From positions 1,178,001-1,242,000 of the forward strand of contig OX595995.1 of the NCBI GenBank assembly GCA_951394045.1: a DNA stretch of 64,000 nt, written 5' to 3'. Positions within the stretch are counted from its first letter, which is position 1. Each line of letters opens with the position of its first letter. Under the pieces are notes generated by a model. That model saw only the letters and a list, made by a program, of their open reading frames with translations. It was not told the DNA's origin and made no database searches. Positions 53,037 through 63,400 of the stretch are shown in pieces. The DNA is from Nitzschia sp. DOCU1. Its lineage: Eukaryota; Bacillariophyta; Bacillariophyceae; Bacillariales; Bacillariaceae. The position numbers and the translations under genes were made by a program.

Positions 53037-54839
53037 TTTGTTTAGTCCGAGTCCCTAAAAGTACAGTGCCGTCTCGTCCAGAGCCACTTGGGTGACCACT
53101 TTAATATTCATGATATGATACATGTACAATAGCAAAATATAAATGTCAAATAAATGTACGCCAAGAGCGTTTCCGTCAACAAACAAAGTGCCGTTGGCGT
53201 CGTCTCATGAATTGACTATGATGTTCGTATCCTTGAAGACAAAATGGAATGGAGGGCGGAGGATCGATCTTTTTGTCGTCCGGCCAGCTCGTGAAACCTG
53301 AGGATATCCAAAGCCTTGCTTGGTGGTCCGTCCATCCCCCGTCCCCCAAATGGAGAATGAGAACCCTCTTTCCGAAGAACGGCTTCGTCACTATTTTGAT
53401 TGATTTTGATCGCATGGAAACCGACAACGACACAAACTCTATTGAGGCGTCTTTTTGGATACACATCCATGACATGAGACGGCTCTGCTGCTGCTACAGT
53501 CGGTTGTTATTAGTATTGGCAATTCTTCCCGTCGTCGACACTACTAGCGGTTGTCTCATTTTGCATTCATCAAGTCTTCAAACTTGAAGGATGGCTGCGA
53601 CCGAAGGATTGACCACGGCCACGCGCTTCTTCTCATGTTGATATCTACTAGCGTCGACGGCAGAAGAACGGCGCAAATGTATTTGTCAAGGAACCGCATC
53701 TATTTAGGTACTATCTGTTTGATGCCTACCCGGGTTCACTGTTTGCTACGTATAAAATTTGGAATGCAATCTCACAAGGACCTACCTTATGGGAGCCAAG
53801 GCCTGGTAAATTCTACGAGGCGACGAACGGCATCAAAAAGCGACCACTGTCTCGGTGCAGGGGTAGCCTGTCAAATGACCAAATGCACCCGAGAAACAAG
53901 TGTCTACAAAAGGGAACAAGTTCACAATTTTGTGGATTAGGTCTCGCAAAAGAGAGCCTTAAATCCTCCGACTGGGTCAAAACCATACCCTCTGCACCAG
54001 CCTCCTCTAGCTACCTAGACGACAAACTGCGTCATGTGGTTTCTATTCTTGTACTAGCATAGGTTGTATCATCATTGCAAATCACAAAGCACAATCGGAG
54101 CATGGACACTTTTCCAACACTTTGTCTCCGAAAGCATACATTATATTCCAGTTTATCAACGACGCTGCAGTCGTCGTCGACCCAAAATGATGAAGTGCAG
54201 AAGCAAGAAATTCATCTCATAGTCCTTTCGTAAGAATTAGTACAGCACTTGACGTGGATCATCGAGTAACTCTGCGAAACGATGAAACGGTAGAAGTTTC
54301 CTTGGTCTTCGTTCCCACCATATCCGATCAGCCTACTAGTGGTACTAGACTTGAATACCCCCAACAGTTGTCGCTGGAAAATGAGGCCCTGAGTACGAAT
54401 CGAAACACTTTATTGGCAAAGAAGACGACTGCCGGATACGATGCAACAACAGAAAAGTGTAGAATGGTCAAAGACCCAAAGTGCATGCATGAAACTGTAG
54501 TGCTTCCGTTTCGCCGACCTACTCTAGGTGATACAACTGGAGAATACCATAGTTGAAGTAACTTGATAGAGTACGCATAGAGGTAGGACTACTAGTCTTG
54601 GTCCAACACGTTCTCTACTGGTAGTAGTGGAGGCATGGCGGGCAGCACTGTCTTCAGTCAGCAACAGCATAGCAAATACTAAATGCTAGTATCCCACATG
54701 CCTGGTAAAGCAGCGAAAGAGTGCGCCGACAAGTAGCTACCATGTGTTGCATGTGGTCCACAGAGGCGCTGGTAGCTACTTCTAGTTTTGTCGCTATCTT
54801 CCGCTTTAGAAAAGCAGCAGCACCCCAGTAGTAGCAGCA
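53037..54839. other. 3' flank of copy A and spacer before truncated copy C
   Basis: About 1.8 kb. The part at 53100-53430 is similar to 55815-56310 (for example the ggtccgtccatcccccgtcc stretch at 53325), so the 3' flank was duplicated with the gene end. Frames at 53249-53587, 53551-53940 and 54254-54556 show no domains and are not called. No RNA gene or transposon end was seen. Confidence 0.5.
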
Positions 54840-55783
54840 GGAGGAGAATACTAGCTACCGCCGGTGGCAGCGCGCTTCAAAGTGGTTTGTGTGAGGTTTA
54901 CACTGGAAGAGCTACCAATACTCCCAGTGCCATGCCATCCGGCTTTCCAAGTAATTTTCCAAGTGCCTTTCCATCGGAATTTCCAAGTGAGGGACCCAGT
55001 ACGAGCCCCAGCGCGCTATGTCCCACTTTGGGAGACTCATGTACTGGGCCGACCGGCGTTGTCCTACCCTGGTGTGCTGGGGATTGCTGCGTTGATGGTC
55101 CTGTTACTAAAACTTCGGGGCCTGCATGTGACTGGGGTGGAACCGCCACGATCTTTAAAGGATCCTGTAAAGGCTCTAAAGCCTGCAGTTTTGCACCCTC
55201 ATTTACATCCATCACGGTGGGTGCTGGTTCCTGCATCGGAACGCGTGCGTGCGACAACAAGGACATGAATGGCAGTCCTGTAGCCACTGCTTCCATTTCT
55301 ATTGGCACCAATTCTTGTCTCGGGGATGGTGCGTGCATCCAGCTTGCTCAGTTGAAAGGCGTTACAGTATCCATTGGCGAAAATTCCTGCCACGGAAGAC
55401 TTTCGTGCAATGGGCTGGGTTTTTCCAAAGCCACTATCGTATCCGTTGGCGCAAATTCCTGCGATGGAGAAAATAGTTTTTATGGTGTATGCCAAGCTAT
55501 TGGAAATTCCGCCGCCACATCGGTGTCAATTGGAACCGGTTCTTGTAATGGAGCCGATGCGTGTAATGTTGTAGGCCAAGCGAATGCCATTTCCGTCACG
55601 ATTGGCGACGGATCATGTACTGGTGACAAGTCATGCCAAGAACTTGGTCGATATAATGCCTTATCGGTGGAAGTTTTGAAGTCGTCTTGCGACGCGAAAT
55701 GCATTTCCCCCCCGTGTTCATTTTTTGACCCTGCTGCAGCGGTGACGTGCGACTGCAGCAGCGGCTGTACATCTGCTCGGTAG
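54840..55783 (+). pseudogene. 5'-truncated copy of the surface-protein gene (copy C)
   Basis: From about 54840 the sequence matches the 3' end of copy A (51890-53036): the EVYTGRATNTPSAMPSGFPS linker, a Cys motif region and the SCTxxxAC-type tail, to a TAG-ended frame. The tail has seven or eight recognisable units, some diverged or expanded (for example an insert reading DGENSFYGVCQAIG). The frame is open from 54788 but only by a TTG. The first in-frame ATG is at 54932, inside the Pro-Ser linker, so there is no signal sequence. It is most likely a gene fragment or a 3' exon without its 5' part. It could be expressed if an upstream exon exists. Confidence 0.65.
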
Positions 55784-57494
55784 ACAATCTCATTCGCGAA
55801 GAAGAAGTTCCACTTCAATATTCATGATATGATACATGTAGTAACATAATGAATGTCAAATAAATGTGCACCGAGAGCGTTTTCACCAACAAGGAAAGTG
55901 GCGTTGGTCGGGCCTTGGCGTCATCTCGTGAAGTTGCGTTCCACACATCGAATGCATGTCACGGTATACGGTACAGCGGAGAAAGTCATGGTACGGAACC
56001 ATTTCATACCTCCTCTTCACACCAGCCTCAATCTTGCTAGGTACAGTAGCGAGAACATCAAAACAGACTATACCATACCACGACCCTACTGATTGATCGT
56101 CCATCGCCTTGAAGGCAGCCTGACTGAACGAAGGATGATCTTTGAGGACCGCCATCGTGGAAAGAGGAAGACGATGTCCGAAACCTAGGTAGCGTACCAG
56201 GTACGACATTGTACCATATTCCTACCCTTGGTGGTCCATCCATCCCCCGTCCCCCAAGCTAGCAAGATGAGAATGAGAACCCCCTCTCTTCGAAGAACGG
56301 CTTCGGCGGCCCCGCCGACCAAAAGCCCTTGCTACCAGCTTGATGGACATTGGGTCGATGGATGTAATCGGAGACGACACAAACTCCATTCAGGCGACTT
56401 TTTGGAAACCATCCATGCCATGAGGCGGTCCTGCTGCTACTACATGGGAGATGGATGATGATTGATTCTTCGGTCCTTTCGTTACAATTTTTGGCTTGGC
56501 CGTGTCAAACGGGATCTCCGAGTGGCAACGATACAGACATACAGACAGAGCTCGGCGGCAGAAACACACACCAAGCCCCCAAGCCCAAGAGCGCATGCCA
56601 ATCTTGTCTTGAAATCCAGGCTTCAGAAGCTCAACGCACGTACGTCTGTGCGTCTTACGACAGGATCATGGTCCCGACCGAACAATCTTGCTGCATCGGT
56701 CTGTGCTCGGCACGCCATTTTATTGTACTGTAGTTGTTGTCACCATCGACTACACCTCTTGCCTTTGGAAGATGCCACTCGCTGTAGTATGAAATCCTTT
56801 TGATTCGTGCTTTCTGCCTTGAAACATGGGATGGTTCTTCATGATGGTGACGGCTGCGGAAGAAGAAGGAGGAGGAATTGTCCATAACGACGTGCTGGCG
56901 GCTGCTGACCCATCATCATTGCAGTCACAACAAGGCGCCGCCGATGCGTTTGCTTGGTATTGACCAAGAAGGCGCTGCCGCCATTTGTGATTCATCGACA
57001 CGTGGTACACTAGTACTAGATAGCAACGACCAAACCTTCGGGAACCAAGTACGTACGTACGAGGACGAATTGGAACAAGCGGTATGATACTAGAATCATT
57101 GAAGTGAGGTCACCGACCCAAACGATAATGTATGCCTTGTGGTGTCACCATCATGACAATGATCCACCACTGTGTGTTGGTGATGGCTTCTTGCTCTTTT
57201 AGGCGGTCGTCACACAGACATCGTTTTGCAGCCATTGATTGAAAGGGAATGAAGAGAATGCCTCAAGACCACGTAAGGCAGACGTCCGAAATCTGAAGGA
57301 ATAAATGGATTGGTTTTGATGTTGCCGGCAGTTTGGTGACCCCCAGCACCACCACAAGTTTTTCGTGCTTATGCCCTCAAGCTTCATGGCGTGGTGGGAA
57401 GAATATCAATATCATCGATGATGGTCATCTTCCTCGTACAAAGTAAGAAGTTCCTACTCCGAGCCGCTAATAATGAAGTGTATCATACCAGCTA
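55784..57494. other. 3' flank of copy C and 5' flank of copy B up to the transposon
   Basis: 55815-56310 matches the 3' flank of copy A with small indels. 57190-57470 matches 46900-47170, the 5' flank of copy A. Between them (about 56450-57150) I see only short unsupported frames. The flank similarity ends within about 20 bp of the transposon's left end. Confidence 0.6.
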
Positions 57495-57533
57495 CAGTTT
57501 GGATCATTTCGCGGATCCGCGCAGTAGAATTCT
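57495..57533 (+). repeat. Left terminal inverted repeat of the mariner-like element
   Basis: It starts CAGTTTGGATCATTTCG and includes CCGC and GTAGAATT blocks matched in the right repeat. A 12-bp palindrome GTAGAATTCTAC lies at its inner end. Confidence 0.82.
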
Positions 57534-57791
57534 ACGGACCCCAGTACATTCCCGGTACATATCCTGTACAATCCTACGAGGCTCGCTTTTCCACGAAATT
57601 GCACGAAATTGCACGATGTTATTGTCGATCGACACCCACGATGGTCATTTTGAGGGTTGTTTCATGTTATTCTTCCCTCTCAAACCTCAATCCGCAGCAC
57701 CTATTTGCAAAGTGAAGCATCCTTGGGGTGGTGGTATTGTTGAGAAGGCTGGGGCTGAGCGTCAGCTGATGAAGAACCCAAAATTCTCTTC

Positions 57792-58143
57792 GGTGGGAAT
57801 CATGCTGCCACTTGTGATTTTCTCCGTTTCACTCCGTCAACAATCAACTTTTATTCCGATTCAACAACCATCTATCACTATCGTCAACAATCATCTATTA
57901 CTACCATCGCTATCACTATCATTGTCACTGTCGCTATCATTTGAAACTGGATGCAACGGCCGATCCTGGTGGGAATCATGCTGCCACTTGTGATTTTCTC
58001 CGTTTCACTCTGTCAACAATCAACTTTTATTCCGATTCAACAACCATCTATCACTATCGTCAACAATCATCTATTACTACCATCGCTATCACTATCATTG
58101 TCACTGTCGCTATCATTTGAAACTGGATGCAACGGCCGATCCT
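57792..58143. repeat. 176-bp tandem duplication inside the transposon
   Basis: 57792-57967 is repeated almost exactly at 57968-58143, including a CTATCA-rich stretch encoding the Asp/Ser tail of the transposase-related protein. Only the copy at 57968-58143 is joined to the frame. Confidence 0.88.
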
Positions 58144-59551
58144 GCATCGCCTTCATGATTTTGTTCACATAGGATGAGTCACGTGACACTCCCCGGTGGG
58201 AGTATCTCATCTGAATGACCTTGTCTAAAAGGTGTGCAGATGTTGGCGGGGGTCCCTCTCCCTCTTCATGTGTCTCACCCCATCGTGCAAGAACATCATA
58301 AGCAACAATAAACTGTCGTGCTCTTTTTCGGAATGCATGCCGGAAGTCCAATGAAATCTGTTCCAAGCTGTTGCGGACACTGTTCCTGAAATTTTCCTTG
58401 GTCTTCTTTTGTGACAGGGGAAGTCTTCGATAAAATGACTTGGCTGCTGCCCAGTCATATTCAATTCCTTCCCCTGCCAGTTCTGGGTGGCATTTGGGTG
58501 TTCGAATGATCATGATTTGTTGCCCCCCTGCCAGCGAGCGGCCCTCCCCATGATACTGCAAGAGAGTCTTTTCATCAACGAAGTCTGGCAAGGCATTCAA
58601 CATTTGGATGATACTGGTGTTTTCAATCACCTCACCTTGATTGTTCTTCCGTCCTTCCATTCGATAGAACTCGTAGGGATTGCTGATGAAGCCACGTTCC
58701 CGAAGAATTTGAAATGCACCTTTGGGCTTACCCACCCACCCTGGAAGGACTTTTGGTCGTTCCTCCCTCGTTGCAATGCCATTGTCCTCGCACCGAGTTT
58801 CCAGTTCTTGCCTTGTTCCTGTTGTTGGTAGCCCACTAGCATTAAGCTTAACAATCAGCTCCTTCTTGACGAATTTGTACGTGATCAAAGCCCCCGAAGG
58901 GCAAACACGGTCAAGGCGGGAGGTGACCCTTTCTTCCTGGGATAGCCAGCTTGGGCCTTCATCCGTCTCTGCAAACACCATGTGCTGGTTGTCGCCAATA
59001 GCGAGCGTTGGGTCATGGGGGCCCAGCTGCTCTGCTTCGGTGATTAGGCTCGACCGCATTCTTGGCTGCGCCCCTCCATAGCTTTTGTTGAGTGCTGTCG
59101 CCAGTAAACCATCGGGTCGCTTCCTGTCATGACCGCACGAATGATCAAACATGAAACAAAAGTCATACTGTCCTGGTTTTGGCGGAAGCTTATCATTTGC
59201 CATGACACAGTAAGCATAAAGTGTCTTGCCTTTATGGGGTGTGTACTTGGACCGGTAAACCCCGAAGCCATCAATTTTGTTGATAGATGCGAGATTATCA
59301 ATCGCAACAGCCTTGAAGATGCGACTTCGGCCAAAAAATGAATTGACAGTACTGGCTTCAACTTTAAAAGCACTATCCATCTGTACTTTCTCATTCACAA
59401 TAGTAGCCCACAGTTCCGCTGTAATCCAACGACCTTGGCAGCATGGGAGCTTCTTGACGTGGTCAAAACATGCCCGAAACACTGCATTAGCATCCCTGCC
59501 TTGAAAACTTGATATTTCGAGCAGCAGATTATTATCCGGGCTACCTGACAT
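58067..59551 (-). CDS. Transposase-derived DDE protein with SAP-like segment (mariner/IS630 type)
   Basis: 494 residues, ATG at 59551, inside the mariner-like element. FMFDHSCGH followed by GGAQPRMRS matches the region around the second catalytic Asp in eukaryotic IS630/mariner-type transposases (FD-S-GH ... PGGKQ-MR). KGAFQILRERG and PKCHPELAGEGIEYDWAAAK match the region up to the final acidic residue. Between them lies a SAP-like helix pair (LIVKLNASGLPTTGTRQELE), a DNA-binding motif not usual at that place. I cannot find a clear first catalytic Asp motif, so activity is doubtful. The C-terminus ends in an Asp/Ser repeat (SDSDNDSDSDG). It may be a decayed or internally deleted transposase. 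Confidence 0.7.
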   Translation of the reverse strand: MSGSPDNNLLLEISSFQGRDANAVFRACFDHVKKLPCCQGRWITAELWATIVNEKVQMDSAFKVEASTVNSFFGRSRIFKAVAIDNLASINKIDGFGVYRSKYTPHKGKTLYAYCVMANDKLPPKPGQYDFCFMFDHSCGHDRKRPDGLLATALNKSYGGAQPRMRSSLITEAEQLGPHDPTLAIGDNQHMVFAETDEGPSWLSQEERVTSRLDRVCPSGALITYKFVKKELIVKLNASGLPTTGTRQELETRCEDNGIATREERPKVLPGWVGKPKGAFQILRERGFISNPYEFYRMEGRKNNQGEVIENTSIIQMLNALPDFVDEKTLLQYHGEGRSLAGGQQIMIIRTPKCHPELAGEGIEYDWAAAKSFYRRLPLSQKKTKENFRNSVRNSLEQISLDFRHAFRKRARQFIVAYDVLARWGETHEEGEGPPPTSAHLLDKVIQMRYSHRGVSRDSSYVNKIMKAMQDRPLHPVSNDSDSDNDSDSDGSNR

Positions 59552-59735
59552 GATTTATTATGTGGTAGCAGCCGGTGCTGCTCTAAGTATCATCACTGCG
59601 ATGTCAAAAATTTGCTTCAAAGTTGGAAGGTGGCCATTGTCACTCTTGTTTTTGCTTTTGCGCGAAAAGCACGGAGTTTGTGTCGGAGGGAAGTGGTCTG
59701 TCATGCGTCAAAAATGACTTTTTGTACCATTCTAC

Positions 59736-59774
59736 GTAATTCTACGGGGCGGTTTCACGAAATGATCCAAACTG
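59736..59774 (-). repeat. Right terminal inverted repeat of the mariner-like element
   Basis: Read on the minus strand from 59774 it starts CAGTTTGGATCATTTCG and then matches the left repeat at most of the next 22 positions. Confidence 0.82.
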
Positions 59775-59776
59775 TA

Positions 59777-60429
59777 GTATGGGAGTCTTGGAGCAGCAAT
59801 CGCTATTTGAAATGACCCTTTCACAACGTAACAGTGCGGGAGGACCGAAGTCGCTCGAGAACAACAAAAATGTCTGCCATCTCCTACTTCCGCCTGAAAT
59901 GCCCACCAACAATCATACTCACAAACAAGTGACGCAAAAACGTATAGCGAGGGAGGACCAAAGGCGCTCGAGAACAACAAAAATGTCAGCCTTCGCCTTG
60001 GACTTTCCGCCTGAAATGCCCACTAATCACACTCACAAATTATGATAGGTGCAGTTTTACACGACGACGACCCCCACCATTCTATCATAATACCCACCGT
60101 GTTGACTGTTTTGCTTCTTGTTGAGCCCCGCCGTATTGTTTTTCTTGAAATCCCCCTGCTTTTACCAACTACTTCTTGTACGTAATACTACCACCACCAG
60201 CTTGCCTCAGCCACCACAGCATAATGACGATGCGTTTCTGACTTTGTCATCCTTGTTCTTGTCCTCCTCACAGCAGAACAAGAGGAGTATCGTCCTCATC
60301 CACTACTAATAGCCGAGGAGGTAGAATACCACCGACGAGGGGAGGCAATAGAAGTTTCGCCAACGAACAAGAACAAGAACCAGGATCACGAGGAGGAAGA
60401 CTATACTTCATCACAACACTAGCAAGACG
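59777..60429 (+). repeat. 5' flank of copy B, duplicated from or with copy A
   Basis: Matches 47200-47723 up to the ATG. Relative to copy A it has gained a local tandem repeat of about 112 bp around 59837-60045, containing ctcgagaacaacaaaaatgt twice. No separate gene is seen. Confidence 0.75.
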
Positions 60430-63400
60430 ATGATGGACGAGGCACCAGGAGCAGCGTTATTGTTGGAGGAACGACAACACGAGCACGAAGTCGGAGGGTG
60501 GAACCTTGTTCCTACTTGTTTTCCCTTGCTCTCTTCTTCTACTACCTCATCCAAGTCCACCACCCATAAGAAGACGAAGAACTATGTTTTACTACTCCTT
60601 CTGCTGGCCCTCGCCCTTGTTGCTGTTCTCTCCTCGAGATTGAATTTGTTCCCAGCAGCAGCAGTAGCAGGAAAATCTGCATCGTTGCTGCTGGGTGTTG
60701 AAGAGGATCAACAAAATGACTCCGAGGACGCAACTAAAAACAAGATCAAGAACAAGGACAATCCAGCAACTACCCCGATGATCAGAGCGAGTATGACTCC
60801 TGAAAAAGCGGAGACGAACCCTCCTCCTCATAGTAGTAACGACAAGGAACGCCGGAGTGATTTGTCCCACCCCACCACGAGCATAATATCTGTGCCAAAA
60901 GACGCTGATGGCGAGGATCATGCCTTCTTTCGCAAGGCAGAAGGCGGAGTAGTAGACCAAGGTGGTAATAGACAGCTCCAACAAGAAAATGACGACTGCG
61001 CTCTCTCCGAAGAAACACCTTTCGTTTTCGAAGTTCTCGTGCAGATCAACAGCACAGAGAACTGCACGGGTCCTGCAGCTGATGGAACGCTTGTCGTTTT
61101 GAGCGCCAACGACAAAGGACAACTCGAAGATAGCATGGTGGACTCGTATAACATGTTGAAAGAGCGATATTGCGATCCTTACTTCCGTAACGTATCCAGC
61201 GCCAACATTGTTCGACAAGGAGTTTCTCCCTCGTCGTCACAGCAAGGGGGGCAGGGCTCGTCCTTGACTTTGGAAATCCAAGTGCTGGGAACTTTAAGAT
61301 GCCGCAACCAATCAGTAGTAGCAGCGCAGCAGGGCTGCAATGTTAATGAGATTGGGCTGTTCGATTTTCACCAAGAACAAGTAGATCTTCAAGACCCAGC
61401 CTCATGTTTGTGTCCCAGTTCCTCGAATGATACCACATCTATCATTGCAAGCAACCGGGGTCCCACCGAGGCAGAGTTCATGGAGTACTTCGGTCTCCGT
61501 TTTGCCACGGTCGCCCCTTCGCTAGACTGTCCGGATCTGCAAGTCGCTGAATGTGCTTTTGGTACGATATTTCAGTCAGCCTTGGTGGTCACGTTTCCCG
61601 ACCCAGAAGCAGCCAGAAATGCGAGTGAGCTGATTGGACCTTTGACATTGAGGACGCTCAACGACCTCTACAAGAATGTTAGCTACGCTGACTTCCGAGT
61701 TTTCCAGACCGTCAGCGTCGTTTTTCAAGAAGCTCGTCGCCAGCTCCAGGAAACTGGCTACAGTACTAGCATCATCCCACCATCTTTGTCCCCTGCAATC
61801 TTTCCGGTTCCGGCGAATACTACTAGTAGTAGTCTCGTAAATGGAACTGAAGCGGCGCTTGGTAGCGCCAACAGCTCATCAACGTCTCCATCGGAATCCC
61901 CCACAGTCGATGGTGGTAACACAATTTCTGAGCCGCTCACAGCTACCCTCTACATCATTGGGGCTTGTGCTCAATGTGGAAGTGATCTCTTCTTCGACAA
62001 CGATGTAAGCGTAAGAAGACACCTTGATGACGCGGCACCATCGTTGTCCCAAGACGCAATGAATGATCGTCCTGCGCGAACGCTGCAAGAAGCTATCAAC
62101 GCCAGCAGCACCAAGTCCAACTGTTTCTTTCCCATCGACTCCGTGTTCGGCGAGGCACCTGTCCCGGCGATCGCGCAGTTCAAAGACACTCTGGAAGAGC
62201 GGCTTCAGCTCGAGATTACACAAATCCAACAAGTGGACCTGGAGGGCATGGTCGTGGATGGCAGTTTTGACAGTGCCGTCTATCGTTACCCTTGTTCCGA
62301 CATCATTTCGACGTTCAACAAAAATGTAACGTTGGAGCTACAGGTCACATGCGATGCTGCTCCGGAGTTATCCGACGACGACAAAACCATGATTGGATCA
62401 GCGTACGCCAATTCTTACAATGGCCTTACAAGTACAGTGTGTGATCCATTCAGATTGGAGGTCACTTCCGCCAAGGTTGTTGAATCAGGTGACTTGCGGG
62501 GCGGTGGCACCAGCTTACCACTGATGATCGAAGTCACGATGATTTGCTACGGCTGCGATCCGCTGGGGACCAACGTCTACGGAATTCCTGATTTCGTCTC
62601 GTCGATGGCGGATGCGTCGACGCCAATCAACGGGACTCGAAGATATCTGTCTGCACCGAGTGACATGAAGACTCGCCGTGACCAGGAAGCAGGGACGTGT
62701 ACCTGCAACTCAACACTACCCCGGCGTGCGCCGCTGGAAGCTGATGTCACTGACGCTCTTGACCTATCCTTGTTGCAACAACAAGACCTTGTCGTAACAT
62801 GCCTAGGGAACACTACTACGTGCGACTTCGGGACGACCTTCAATACAAGTGCTCTATTCGAAGTTCAACTCGATGGCTCCCTTGCTCCTCTAGAAGTAGC
62901 AGAGGTCATGCAAACTGCGTTCACAAATGCATTGAACAGGCTGATTGGCGGCGGGAATGCTACCCAGTGTAATTCACTGTTTGGCTTTGTTATAGATACT
63001 GAGGTGTTTCTCGATTTTGTGTACAACAGTGTGGAGAGAAGCGCCAACGAGACGGCAAGGCGTCAACTCCAAAACCTACCAACAGTGGCTCCCACGTCAG
63101 ACTTGACGTTTATGTTCTCTTGGTCTGCATCCGGAGTCAATACCACCGAAGCTCCGAGCACCGCTCCAACGGTTCAAGCTGGTGATACAGCATTTTTCCT
63201 TGTTGATGCATTTGGGCTGTGTAACGGGTGTCCAACGGAACTTGTTTTCAATGACAACGTTAATGCCCGCAGACGAGTCGAGGATAAAATCACTGCTGAC
63301 GAGTCCGACAGTACTTCAATGACAGAGTTTCGGTTCTTGCAAGAAATAACAGGGCTGGAACCAGAATCCGAATGCTTCTGCCCAATCGGATCGGTTCAGA

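Larger units (their letters stand above)
57495..59774 (-). mobile_element. Tc1/mariner-like DNA transposon, 2280 bp, inserted in the 5' flank of copy B
   Basis: Inverted repeats of about 39 bp begin CAGTTTGGATCATTTCG at both ends: the first 17 bp are identical and about 33 of 39 match. TA dinucleotides flank them (57493-57494 and 59775-59776), as expected for Tc1/mariner insertion. Outside the element, the 5'-flank sequence shared with copy A resumes on each side, marking an insertion relative to copy A. A 494-residue transposase-related frame reads leftward inside. The superfamily placement rests on the CAGT ends, TA duplication and transposase motifs. Confidence 0.82.

Noticed and set aside
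57391..57993. 200-codon plus-strand frame
   Set aside because: It crosses the left transposon end and the 176-bp tandem repeat and ends in CTATCA-repeat-encoded Leu/Ser; no support as a gene.
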